Source: Gammaproteobacteria bacterium
GTDB taxonomy: Bacteria; Pseudomonadota; Gammaproteobacteria; Pseudomonadales; Pseudomonadaceae
Assembly (NCBI GenBank): GCA_018826895.1
Contig: JAHJYA010000134.1
Location: 1 to 43,430, forward strand
Direction: 5' to 3'
DNA length: 43,430 nt
A program made the position numbers and the translations under genes. This document shows, one piece after another, positions 35,952 through 43,430 of this stretch. How positions within the stretch are numbered: position 1 is the stretch's first letter; the number at the start of each line of letters is the position of its first letter. The notes under the pieces were generated by a model. That model did no database searches. It worked only from the letters and a program-made list of their open reading frames with translations, and was not told the DNA's origin.

Positions 35952-36647
35952 ATGAACATTGATTTGAAAGAAATGACCCAGCTCTCGGCCATCTTCCGTG
36001 AGCTGTTCAAGGGCTACCACCTCTCGCGCAGCGAGCCGGAGTGCTACGCCCAGCTGACCAGCCAGCAGGACCAATACCGCGCGCTGTTCAAGGCCCTCGG
36101 CTTCGAGCTGGTGTGCGACCCGCGCGGTTTCTATTACTTCGTCCCCGAGCAGATGGGCGCCCAGGTCAACAAGACCGCCCAGCGCCTGGCGCTGTTCACC
36201 TTTATCCTGGTCGAGCACCTGGCCGATCAGGGCCGCGACCCACTGTCGGTACTCGACGGCGGCAGCATCGGCCGTGACGAGCTGCCAGCCCTGCTGGACA
36301 AGTACCGCGACCTGTTTCTGCAGGCCGAAGTCACCACCCACGAAGAACTCGAAGACAAGGTCATCCGCCGCCTGAGCCAACTCGGCTTCGCCGAGGACAG
36401 CAACGGTGTGTACCGCTTCCTGCCACCCATGCACCGCTTTCTCGATGTCTGCCTGGCCGTGCAACACGACCGCGACCTCGCCGCCAGCCTGCATAGCAAC
36501 AACCTGCCACTGCCGGCCCCGGTGCTGATCGACGATGACAGCGGCGACCCGATCATCACCCTCGACGATGCCGTCGAAGAATCCGAGGAAGACGCCATGG
36601 CCCGTGCCCTGGCCGAAGAGCGCGCAGCACAGGAGCAAGACGCATGA
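35952..36647 (+). CDS. mksE: MksE, KITE-like subunit of the MksBEF condensin
   Basis: 231 residues, soluble, winged-helix type (LGFELVCDPRGFYYFVPEQMG and LSQLGFAEDSNGVYRFLPP look like two wing motifs). The acidic C-terminus (EESEEDAMARALAEERAAQEQDA) is common in the family. The start is the ATG at 35952; a TTG two codons earlier is possible. The ATG of mksB overlaps its stop (ATGA). It bridges MksF and helps control the MksB ATPase (family knowledge). Confidence 0.88.
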   Translation: MNIDLKEMTQLSAIFRELFKGYHLSRSEPECYAQLTSQQDQYRALFKALGFELVCDPRGFYYFVPEQMGAQVNKTAQRLALFTFILVEHLADQGRDPLSVLDGGSIGRDELPALLDKYRDLFLQAEVTTHEELEDKVIRRLSQLGFAEDSNGVYRFLPPMHRFLDVCLAVQHDRDLAASLHSNNLPLPAPVLIDDDSGDPIITLDDAVEESEEDAMARALAEERAAQEQDA

Positions 36648-39451
36648 GCCAGGAACGATACGGCATTCGCCGCTTCGCCCTACTGAACACCGCCGGCTAC
36701 AGCCTCGGCCTGTTCCCGCTGGAAAACCCACTGTCAGTGTATGGCGCCAACAACCTGGGTAAATCGGCGTCGATCAACGCGCTGCAATTCCCGATCCTCG
36801 CGCGCATGTCGGACATGAGCTTCGGCAAGTACAGCCTGGAGCAGTCGCGCAAGTTCTACTTCGCCACCGACACCAGCTACATTCTCGTGGAAGTCGCCCT
36901 GCCCCACGGTCCGCACGTTATCGGCGTGGCCGGGCGTGGTCCGGGCGGAGGCTTCGGTCACCAGTTCTTCGCCTATGCCGGCGAGCTGGATCTAGACCAC
37001 TACCAGCAAAACGGCACCTGCCTGCGTCAACGCGAGCTGTTCAATAACCTCGAACGCGCCGGCATCAAGGCCTTCGAGCTCAAGCCCGATGAACTGCGCC
37101 GCCTGCTGGTGGGTGGGCACACCAGCATCCCGCTGGACCTGACCCTGATCCCACTGCGCTCGACCAGCGAACAGAGCCTGAAAACCTTCCGCGCACTGTT
37201 TATCAACCTGCTGCACATGCGCGAGATAACCGCAGCCAAGCTCAAGCAACTGTTCCTCGATGCCTTCGAGCACAGCCTGCGCTCGGGCAGCGTCGACTAT
37301 ATCGCCGCCACCGAAGAAGCCTTCCGCGACGTGCGCCGCATGGAGCAGGACTACCAGGCGATGGTCACCGCCGGCCCGTTGATCGAAGCCCTGGCCGGAG
37401 GCCTGGCCCAACGCGATATGCTGCGTGGCAAGCTGCATCGCCTGTCGCCGCTGCTCGACTCACTGCTTGGCACCTGGCACGACTACGCCGACGCGCGCAA
37501 AGGGGAGCTGGTGATCCAGGCCGAACACTACAAAGGCGAGCAGGACGGCCTGCAGAACGAACAACGCGGCGGCACCGCCGAGCTGATGCGCCTGGAACGG
37601 GCGATCAGCGAGATCCAGCGCTGGCTGGGTGAACTCTCGGTGCTGAAGAACCGCTTCGCCCTGGTCGATGACGTCAAGCAACTGGAGGCGCAACTGCTCG
37701 CCGCCAAGGATGCCCACGATGAGCTGGCCGGCGCCCTGGCGCAATCGCGGCAGTTCTCCGCCGAAGACCTCGACGAGCGCCTGCGTGACCTGGACAAGCG
37801 CCTGAAGTCGGTGAAACAGCAACTCGACCACGCCGACAACAACAGCTACTCGCGCCTGCGTGAAGAGTTCAGCCAGGCCGATGTCGACCGTCTGATGCGT
37901 CTGTTCAACGGCCAGCTGTTCAGCCTGCCCCTGGGCGAGAAAGGCATTCAGGTGGCTGACGGCGACACCTGGGTCAAATCCCTCGAAGCCATCCTCGACG
38001 GCTTTAACGGTGAACACTTTGAAGTGCCGGGGCTGAGCATCGACCTCTCGCATATTGAGCCGCCCGCCCTGCAAGCCCTGGCCGACCGCGCCGCCCTGCG
38101 CGACCAGAAGGATCGCCTGGAACGCGAATACAAACAGCTGAAAACCCAGCAGTCCGTGGCCGCCGACCGTGCAGCGAGCAAGGCTCAGGCTGAGCAGCTG
38201 TACCAGGCCGTGCTGGATGCGCAAAAAGCCCTGGAAGATTTCCGCCGCAGCCAGACCCTGGCGGTCGAGGAAGCCGGCAAACTGGAACAACTGGCCCAGC
38301 TGGAAGCCGCCCAGGACGAACTGCGCCGCGCCAGCGATGCCTTCACCGAGCGCGTGCAGCAGCTGTCCGCCAAGCTGCAACTGATCGGCCGGCAGATCGC
38401 CGACCTGGAAGCCAAGGAACGCACCCTGGAAGACGCCCTGCGCCGCCGCCAGTTGCTGCCCGCCGACCTGCCCTTCGGCACGCCTTTTATGGACCCGGTG
38501 GATGACTCGCTGGACAACCTGCTGCCACTGCTCAATGACTACCAGGACGCCTGGCAGGGCCTGCAGCGCGTGGACGGCCAGATCGAAGCGCTGTACGCCC
38601 AGGTGCGCCTCAAGGGCGTCGCCAAGTTCGACAGCGAGGACGATGTCGAGCGTCGCCTGCAACTGCTGGTCAATGCCTACGCCCACCGCCAGGACGAAGC
38701 CCTGACCCTGGCCAAAGCGCGCCGTGCTGCGGTGACCGACATTGCGCGAACCCTGCGCAATATCCGCAGCGACTACGACAACCTGGAGCACCAACTGGCG
38801 CTGTTCAACCGCGAGATCAACAAGCGTCAGGTCTCCAACCTGGAGAGCTTCCGCATCGTCCTGGCGCCGAACAAGGATGCGCTCAAGCACATCGACCAGA
38901 TTATCCACAGCGCTGGCCAGTACGAGGAGGGCGAGACTCTCTCGGTCTTCGACCTGCAGCAAAGCAGTGATCAGGATGCGAAGAACGAGCAGGCCAAGGA
39001 CTACCTGTCGCGCCTGGTGGCCGCCAACGGCAACCAGCTTGGCCTCAAGGACCTGTTTGAGCTGGCCTTCGAGATCACCAAGGTGCATGGCCAGCCGGTG
39101 ATCCACACCGACATCGATGGCGCCGCCTCCAACGGCACCACCATGACCATCAAGGCGCTGACCAACATGTACCTGCTGCTGCACCTGATGGACCGCGAGC
39201 AGGCCGGGCGCATTCGCCTACCCTACTACCTCGACGAGGCGGCGGATATCGACGAACGCAACCAGCAGGCGCTGATCGAGACCAGCCTGCAGCTCGGCTT
39301 CGTGCCGATCCTGGCCTCGGTCAAACCGCAGGTCTCGGCCCACGTGGCCATCGACCTGGAAGGTGGCAGCGGCCCGGCCGGGATCTACATCGACGAAGCC
39401 GACTGGAAGTACATCAAACGCCGTGAAACGGCTGCCGCCGAAACGGCCTGA
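36644..39451 (+). CDS. mksB: MksB, SMC-like ATPase of the MksBEF condensin
   Basis: 935 residues. N-terminal ATPase half with Walker A GANNLGKS (34-41); long coiled coils in the middle (about 275-420 and 470-600, rich in Glu/Lys/Gln heptads); C-terminal half with LPYYLDEAADIDERN, the Walker B region. It has the short SMC plan of MksB rather than the roughly 1150-residue SMC or 1480-residue MukB. The complex organises and separates chromosomes; related Mks/Wadjet systems with a nuclease subunit MksG (JetD) restrict plasmids, but no such gene is next to it here. Shine-Dalgarno AGGAG lies in the end of mksE. A terminator follows. Confidence 0.93.
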   Translation: MSQERYGIRRFALLNTAGYSLGLFPLENPLSVYGANNLGKSASINALQFPILARMSDMSFGKYSLEQSRKFYFATDTSYILVEVALPHGPHVIGVAGRGPGGGFGHQFFAYAGELDLDHYQQNGTCLRQRELFNNLERAGIKAFELKPDELRRLLVGGHTSIPLDLTLIPLRSTSEQSLKTFRALFINLLHMREITAAKLKQLFLDAFEHSLRSGSVDYIAATEEAFRDVRRMEQDYQAMVTAGPLIEALAGGLAQRDMLRGKLHRLSPLLDSLLGTWHDYADARKGELVIQAEHYKGEQDGLQNEQRGGTAELMRLERAISEIQRWLGELSVLKNRFALVDDVKQLEAQLLAAKDAHDELAGALAQSRQFSAEDLDERLRDLDKRLKSVKQQLDHADNNSYSRLREEFSQADVDRLMRLFNGQLFSLPLGEKGIQVADGDTWVKSLEAILDGFNGEHFEVPGLSIDLSHIEPPALQALADRAALRDQKDRLEREYKQLKTQQSVAADRAASKAQAEQLYQAVLDAQKALEDFRRSQTLAVEEAGKLEQLAQLEAAQDELRRASDAFTERVQQLSAKLQLIGRQIADLEAKERTLEDALRRRQLLPADLPFGTPFMDPVDDSLDNLLPLLNDYQDAWQGLQRVDGQIEALYAQVRLKGVAKFDSEDDVERRLQLLVNAYAHRQDEALTLAKARRAAVTDIARTLRNIRSDYDNLEHQLALFNREINKRQVSNLESFRIVLAPNKDALKHIDQIIHSAGQYEEGETLSVFDLQQSSDQDAKNEQAKDYLSRLVAANGNQLGLKDLFELAFEITKVHGQPVIHTDIDGAASNGTTMTIKALTNMYLLLHLMDREQAGRIRLPYYLDEAADIDERNQQALIETSLQLGFVPILASVKPQVSAHVAIDLEGGSGPAGIYIDEADWKYIKRRETAAAETA

Positions 39452-39466
39452 CAGACGCGATAAAAG

Positions 39467-39492
39467 CCAAGGGCCGCTAATGCGGCCCTTGG
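39467..39492 (+). terminator. Rho-independent terminator of mksFEB
   Basis: Perfect 11-bp stem CCAAGGGCCGC, TAAT loop, GCGGCCCTTGG, followed by TTTAT; 15 nt after the mksB stop. The weak T-run lowers confidence slightly. Confidence 0.85.
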
Positions 39493-39534
39493 TTTATCTG
39501 GCTGAAAGATATGCCCAAGCTCGCGACTACCCCT

Positions 39535-39556
39535 GTAGGAGCGAATTTATTCGCGA
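39535..39556 (+). repeat. REP, class A, single copy
   Basis: GTAGGAG plus GCGAATTTATTCGC, between the convergent mksB and pqiB genes. Confidence 0.8.
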
Positions 39557-39645
39557 TTCGATTAGGAATAAATGGGCACACTCTCACGCCCATTCAAACC
39601 CAGATCCCGCCCCGAACACCTAATCACAGCGGCTCGATGTTGAGG

Positions 39646-41955
39646 TTACCGCTTAGGTTCCAGCGCAATCTTCGGCGCCCAGTTCAGCCACTCGGGTTGC
39701 GGCTCGTCGAACAACGCGAAGGTCTGCCCAGGCCTTGCCTCGGCGCCCATCTGCTCCACCTCTGGTGTGGCAAAGGCTACGCCGCCTTCGATCAGGGTTT
39801 CCAGCGACTCCGTACGCACCTTGACGCCCTTGAACAGGCCGGCCTCGACACCAATACCGGTGGTGTTCCAGAAGCGGCTGCCGGTGCGGACCAGGGGTGC
39901 ATAGCGGGGCTCGATGAGGACATGGATCAACACCCGATCTGCCGTCGCCCCCAGCTCATAGCTGAGCACCTTGCCGACCGGCACCTCGCGATAGGTAACC
40001 GGCACGCCCTCCTTCAGAGAACTGCGCCGCGCCGAGCTCAGAGTCAGACGCAGTCCTTCCTCGCCAACGGTCTGACTCGGCGGGCTCAACAACGCCTCGA
40101 ACTCGGTCTGCCGAGCGCCCGGCTGCTCCGCCGGCAACACTTCCAGGTATTGACCGCTGACCAGAGTCTCCAGATTGGCGGCGCCCGTCAGGCTGACTTG
40201 CGGTTTGACCACCCAGAAGCGCGTGCCGGCGCGGGCAATCTGCGCCTGTGCCTGGGTCAAGCGGGCTCGCAGCACGACGCTCTGCAAATCGTCACTCAGC
40301 CCGATCTGCTCGACCTTGCCGACTTCCAGCCCGCGGTAACGAATCGTGGTGCCGGCACTCAGGCCATCGCCACGGGGAACGTGAATGGTGATATCAGTCC
40401 CTGTGGTCATCGCCGCATCACGGTTGGCATGCAGGGTAAAGCGCGGAACCCGCTCTTTCGGTCGAGAAGCTTGCAAATTGCGGGTCTCAAAGGCGATGCC
40501 GCCGGCCAACAAGGTTTGCAGGGACTCGCTCTTGACCTCAATACCGGACAAGCCACCGCTCAGGGTGATGCCGCTGGCGTTCCAGAATTGTGTGCTGCTG
40601 TTGACCAAGTGCACGTACTCCGGCTCGATGTGCACGCCCAGTACCACCTGACGGTTATCCCGAGACAGCTGAAAGCTCTGCACCGAACCGACCTTGACCT
40701 GGCGGTAGAGAACGGGACTGCCGACTTCCATGGAGCCCAGGTTGTCGCTGAACAGCACTAGGTGCAGACCGGGAGATTTGAGGTCGAGCGGCGGCGCCTT
40801 GGCCCTTGCCTCGAACTCACGGGCCGGCGGCGCACCTTTGTCACCGGGTCGCACAGCGATGTAGTTACCCTTGACCAGGGCCTCCAGGCCGGTAATACCA
40901 GCCAGGGAAATGGACGGCTTGACGACCCAGAACTGCGTACCGTCGACCAAATAGTCTTCCGCCAGTGGGTCCATGGCTAACTCCGCAACGGCAGAGGTCA
41001 GGTCAGACTCGACCTTTAGGGTTTTCAGGGTGCCCGCCTGGATGCCCTTGTACATCACTGGCGTACGTCCGGCCTGCAGGCCGTCAAAGTCGGTGAGCCG
41101 CACCATGACTCTGATACCCGCCTGGGCGGCATCGAAGTCTTCATAAAGACGGAATGGCTTGCTCGGGTCGGTCGGCGGACTGTCACTGCGGTGCTCCGGC
41201 GTGGCGAAGGCAATACCGCCGGCAACGATGCTAGCCAGGGACTCACTGCGTAACTTGAAGCCGGACAGGTCCGCATTGACGCTGATGCCGCTGGCGTTCC
41301 AGAAGCGCGTATGTTTACGCACCAGGCTGGCATAGGCAGGCTCGATAAACACCTTGACCTCGACTGTGCTCTGGTCGCTGGCCAGCTCATAACTCTTCAC
41401 CCGCCCGACCTGGATCTGCTTGTAGAACACCGGGCTGTCCTTATCCAGGGAGCCGAGGCGTTCCGCCTTGAGCGTCAGGTGCAAGCCAGGCTGGCTGTCG
41501 GACAAAGGCGGCGCCTCTGGCAGGGCGACAAAACTCCGGCTGGGCTCGCCTTCTCCCGGCGCGACCGTTATGTAGTTACCCGAGACCAGGGTTTCCAACC
41601 CGGTGATACCGGCAAGGCTGACACTCGGCTTGACCAGCCAGAAACGCGTGCCGGTCACTAGGTGCGGCTCGGCTTCCTTGTCGACCTCAACGGTGGCGAT
41701 CACACCCCGGGCTTCATCGCTGCGGTCGAGCCGCAAGGCCACAACCTTGCCGACCGACATGCCCTTGTAAATCAGCTCGGTCTTGCCGGCCTGAATACCT
41801 TCACCGCTGGTAAACACGACTTCGATCTGAATTCCAGCCTCGCTATACGCGCGCCAGGCCAGCCAGCCGCCAATCAGCAAGGCAATCAGCGGCAGGACCC
41901 AGATGGCCGACCAGTTGGACGCAGGCCGGGTTTTGGCCAGGGGCAGATCAGTCAT
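39646..41955 (-). CDS. pqiB: PqiB-type MCE protein with six MCE domains
   Basis: 769 residues. One N-terminal membrane segment (17-35) anchors it in the inner membrane; the rest is periplasmic. Six MCE/MlaD domains are seen at about 41-134, 157-254, 280-372, 396-492, 520-609 and 634-731. Odd ones contain YKG-x2-x-G and WVVKPSISLAGITGLE-type segments; even ones contain VGxV, TxFWNASGI and SESLxxLLAGGIAFxTP. The order is therefore A-B-A-B-A-B. E. coli PqiB has three MCE domains and LetB (YebT) seven. Such proteins form tubes carrying lipids between the membranes. The start overlaps the preceding gene by 8 nt. No PqiC lipoprotein gene follows. Confidence 0.92.
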   Translation of the reverse strand: MTDLPLAKTRPASNWSAIWVLPLIALLIGGWLAWRAYSEAGIQIEVVFTSGEGIQAGKTELIYKGMSVGKVVALRLDRSDEARGVIATVEVDKEAEPHLVTGTRFWLVKPSVSLAGITGLETLVSGNYITVAPGEGEPSRSFVALPEAPPLSDSQPGLHLTLKAERLGSLDKDSPVFYKQIQVGRVKSYELASDQSTVEVKVFIEPAYASLVRKHTRFWNASGISVNADLSGFKLRSESLASIVAGGIAFATPEHRSDSPPTDPSKPFRLYEDFDAAQAGIRVMVRLTDFDGLQAGRTPVMYKGIQAGTLKTLKVESDLTSAVAELAMDPLAEDYLVDGTQFWVVKPSISLAGITGLEALVKGNYIAVRPGDKGAPPAREFEARAKAPPLDLKSPGLHLVLFSDNLGSMEVGSPVLYRQVKVGSVQSFQLSRDNRQVVLGVHIEPEYVHLVNSSTQFWNASGITLSGGLSGIEVKSESLQTLLAGGIAFETRNLQASRPKERVPRFTLHANRDAAMTTGTDITIHVPRGDGLSAGTTIRYRGLEVGKVEQIGLSDDLQSVVLRARLTQAQAQIARAGTRFWVVKPQVSLTGAANLETLVSGQYLEVLPAEQPGARQTEFEALLSPPSQTVGEEGLRLTLSSARRSSLKEGVPVTYREVPVGKVLSYELGATADRVLIHVLIEPRYAPLVRTGSRFWNTTGIGVEAGLFKGVKVRTESLETLIEGGVAFATPEVEQMGAEARPGQTFALFDEPQPEWLNWAPKIALEPKR

Positions 41956-42571
41956 GGTCGTTATCCGACTCCGTGTTATCCCAAATCAAGCGGGGGTCAA
42001 AAGTAAGCGCAGCCAGCATAGTCAGAATCACCACCACGGCAAACGCCGCAGCACCCGGGCCGGGTTCAATACTTGCCAGATTGCCGAAACGCACCACCGC
42101 CACCAGGATGGCGATGACAAAGATATCGAGCATCGACCAGCGGCCGATCCACTCGATAAACCGGTACATCAAGTTACGTTGGCGCGCGGACATGGGCTGA
42201 TGCCGTTGTACGGAATACAGCAACAGTGCCAGGCCAACCAGCTTGAAAGTCGGCACCAGAATACTGGCAATGAACACCACCGCCGCAATCGGCAGCATAC
42301 CGTGACCGAGTAACGTCAAGACACCGGACATGATGGTGTCCGATTGCCCCTTGCCGAGACTATTGACCGTCATGATCGGCAGCAGGTTGGCCGGTATATA
42401 GAGAATCGCCGCAGTAATCAGGAGTGCCCAGGTACGCACCAAGCTATTGGGCCGACGCGCATGCACCCGGGCACCACAGCGCGCACAGAACTGCTTGGTC
42501 AAGGTGCTGTCTTGCCGGTTGAGCTGGTGGCACTCGTGACAGACCAGCAAACCGGCATCAATCGCCCGCAT
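41948..42571 (-). CDS. pqiA: PqiA-type inner membrane protein, second half
   Basis: 207 residues. Zinc ribbon C11-x2-C14 and C29-x2-C32, then four membrane segments, the first with the family motif LYIPANLLPIM. In E. coli PqiA (and LetA) two such modules are fused in one protein; here this is the downstream half, a gene of its own with an ATG at 42571 that overlaps the upstream half by 14 nt. It probably works with PqiB in lipid or membrane-stress transport. No frameshift is needed to explain the split, since it has its own start and full zinc ribbon. Confidence 0.9.
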   Translation of the reverse strand: MRAIDAGLLVCHECHQLNRQDSTLTKQFCARCGARVHARRPNSLVRTWALLITAAILYIPANLLPIMTVNSLGKGQSDTIMSGVLTLLGHGMLPIAAVVFIASILVPTFKLVGLALLLYSVQRHQPMSARQRNLMYRFIEWIGRWSMLDIFVIAILVAVVRFGNLASIEPGPGAAAFAVVVILTMLAALTFDPRLIWDNTESDNDHD

Positions 42572-43214
42572 GACTGTCCTCCCCAGACAGAGCGCTCCAG
42601 ATCTGATGAGCCTCCATCGTCACCTCCAGCCAGACCTGCACGAACAACAACGCCACGAAACACAGCAGACCAAAACCCAGGCTCAACTCGGCGATGTCGC
42701 CCAGCTTAACGATGGAAACCAGCACCCCCATCAGGTAGACCTCGAGCATGCCCCAGTCACGCATATGGTGATAAATGCGATAGAGCAGCAAACCGTAGCT
42801 GCGCCCCCAGTTAAAACGGATGCTCAGCAACACGAAAAACTGGCACAGCAGCTTGAGCAGTGGTACTGCCATGCTGCACAAGAAGACCAACAAAGCAATC
42901 GACTGCATACCGCTGTCATAAAGCCCTAGAACCCCACTCCAGATGGTGTCTTCACGGGTCTGCCCAAGCAGGTTGAGCTGCATCAGCGGCAAGAAGTTAG
43001 CCGGTATGTAGAGCAACAACGCAGCACACACCAACGCCAGACTACGGCGGATAACATGATGACGATGGCTGTAGAGTTCATAGCCGCAACGCGGACATTG
43101 CGCGCACTCGCCATCGGCCAATTGCGGCTTGCGCATCAGCAGATCACATTCGTGACAGGCAATGAGTGCCTCTAGGGGCAACTCGGTCAATTGCACGGGG
43201 CCTGGCTCTGACAT
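42558..43214 (-). CDS. pqiA: PqiA-type inner membrane protein, first half
   Basis: 218 residues from the ATG at 43214 (MSEPGPVQLTELPLEALIAC). Zinc ribbon C20-x2-C23 and C40-x2-C43 with an extra C37, then four membrane segments, the first with LYIPANFLPLM. The frame stays open to 43409 into the 5S rRNA gene, which is not credible as coding. It is the first gene of the pqi operon and begins only about 90 bp after the rRNA terminator, so either a promoter lies in that space or some transcription comes through from the rRNA operon. Confidence 0.9.
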   Translation of the reverse strand: MSEPGPVQLTELPLEALIACHECDLLMRKPQLADGECAQCPRCGYELYSHRHHVIRRSLALVCAALLLYIPANFLPLMQLNLLGQTREDTIWSGVLGLYDSGMQSIALLVFLCSMAVPLLKLLCQFFVLLSIRFNWGRSYGLLLYRIYHHMRDWGMLEVYLMGVLVSIVKLGDIAELSLGFGLLCFVALLFVQVWLEVTMEAHQIWSALSGEDSHAGD

Positions 43215-43303
43215 GGCGAACTCTCGTTTGACCGCACAGTGTAACCACCTAACCAACAAGACAAGCCAGAAACAGACTAAGACGCTTTTTCGCGCACAAA
43301 GAA

Positions 43304-43335
43304 GAAACCCTAGCACTGTTAGGTGCTGGGGTTTC
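43304..43335 (-). terminator. rRNA operon terminator
   Basis: Reverse strand GAAACCCCAGCAC, 6-nt loop, GTGCTAGGGTTTC (13-bp stem with one G-T pair), then TTCTTCTTTG. It lies 10 nt after the 3' end of 5S rRNA. Confidence 0.88.
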
Positions 43336-43344
43336 GGTATAGGC

Positions 43345-43430
43345 GCTTGACGATGACCTACTCTCACATGGGGAAACCCCACACTACCATCGGCGATGCA
43401 TCGTTTCACTACTGAGTTCGGGATGGGATC
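43345..43430 (-). rRNA. rrf: 5S ribosomal RNA, 3' part
   Basis: The reverse strand begins GATCCCATCCCGAACTCAGT at the window edge and ends GGTCATCGTCAAGC near 43345, matching the last three-quarters of Pseudomonas 5S rRNA. The 5' end is outside the window. It is the end of an rRNA operon reading into the window from the right. The 3' end is set within a few bases by pairing logic. Confidence 0.95.

Noticed and set aside
41948..42571. Frameshift breaking a fused PqiA
   Set aside because: Each half has a full zinc ribbon, its own start and four membrane segments, so two genes are the simpler reading.
43215..43409. Longer PqiA first half reaching into the 5S rRNA gene
   Set aside because: The extension crosses a terminator and rRNA. 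The zinc-ribbon protein starts naturally at the ATG 43214.

Overview
The window is a chromosomal segment of a Pseudomonas-type gammaproteobacterium. The evidence is the gene content and order: clpB, pgeF, rluD, bamD, pilS, pilR, thiO, fimT, the minor pilins, pilY1, pilE, ispH, fkpB, lspA, ileS, ribF, murJ and rpsT follow the same order I remember from P. aeruginosa PA4542-PA4563. The GC-rich coding style and the GTAG-headed REP repeats fit as well. It is not P. aeruginosa itself: pilY2 is missing, a glutamine-dependent NAD synthetase sits between bamD and pilS, and after rpsT the order jumps to a polyamine gene pair, an Mks condensin operon and a Pqi/MCE operon ending at a 5S rRNA gene.

Layout. 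1-330: a partial tRNA-Pro and a tRNA-Asn (minus strand) behind a strong promoter. 400-3110: a DUF1631 protein followed by a small PilZ-domain protein. 3370-8000: clpB with a sigma-32-type promoter, then pgeF and rluD, all on the minus strand. 8125-9141: bamD. 9336-10967: nadE (minus). 11351-14509: a small zinc-motif membrane protein and the PilS-PilR two-component system. 14708-23590: thiO (minus) and the type IV minor pilin genes fimT, fimU, pilV, pilW, pilX, pilY1 and pilE. These pilin genes are visibly poorer in GC than their neighbours, and most of their coding joints are ATGA overlaps. 23661-31183: ispH, then fkpB, lspA, ileS, ribF and murJ on the minus strand. 31379-31657: rpsT. 31990-34358: carboxynorspermidine decarboxylase and dehydrogenase (minus). 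34629-39451: mksF-mksE-mksB. 39646-43214: a two-gene PqiA and a six-MCE-domain PqiB (minus). 43304-43430: rRNA terminator and the 3' part of 5S rRNA.

How the genes work together. PilS/PilR regulate type IV pilus genes; the minor pilins and PilY1 prime pilus assembly and form the pilus tip; FimT is a probable DNA-binding pilin for DNA uptake. BamD, LspA, MurJ and the Pqi/MCE proteins all serve the cell envelope. NspC and the dehydrogenase would make a triamine through a carboxylated intermediate. MksFEB is a condensin for chromosome organisation.

Most notable points: a PilY1 of 1542 residues whose von Willebrand A domain is split by three tandem beta-sandwich-like repeats; a six-MCE PqiB that reads as three tandem A-B pairs, with PqiA divided into two genes and no PqiC; a second-type triamine pathway beside an Mks operon lacking mksG; and several distinct REP classes, including two inverted pairs of exactly 71 bp.
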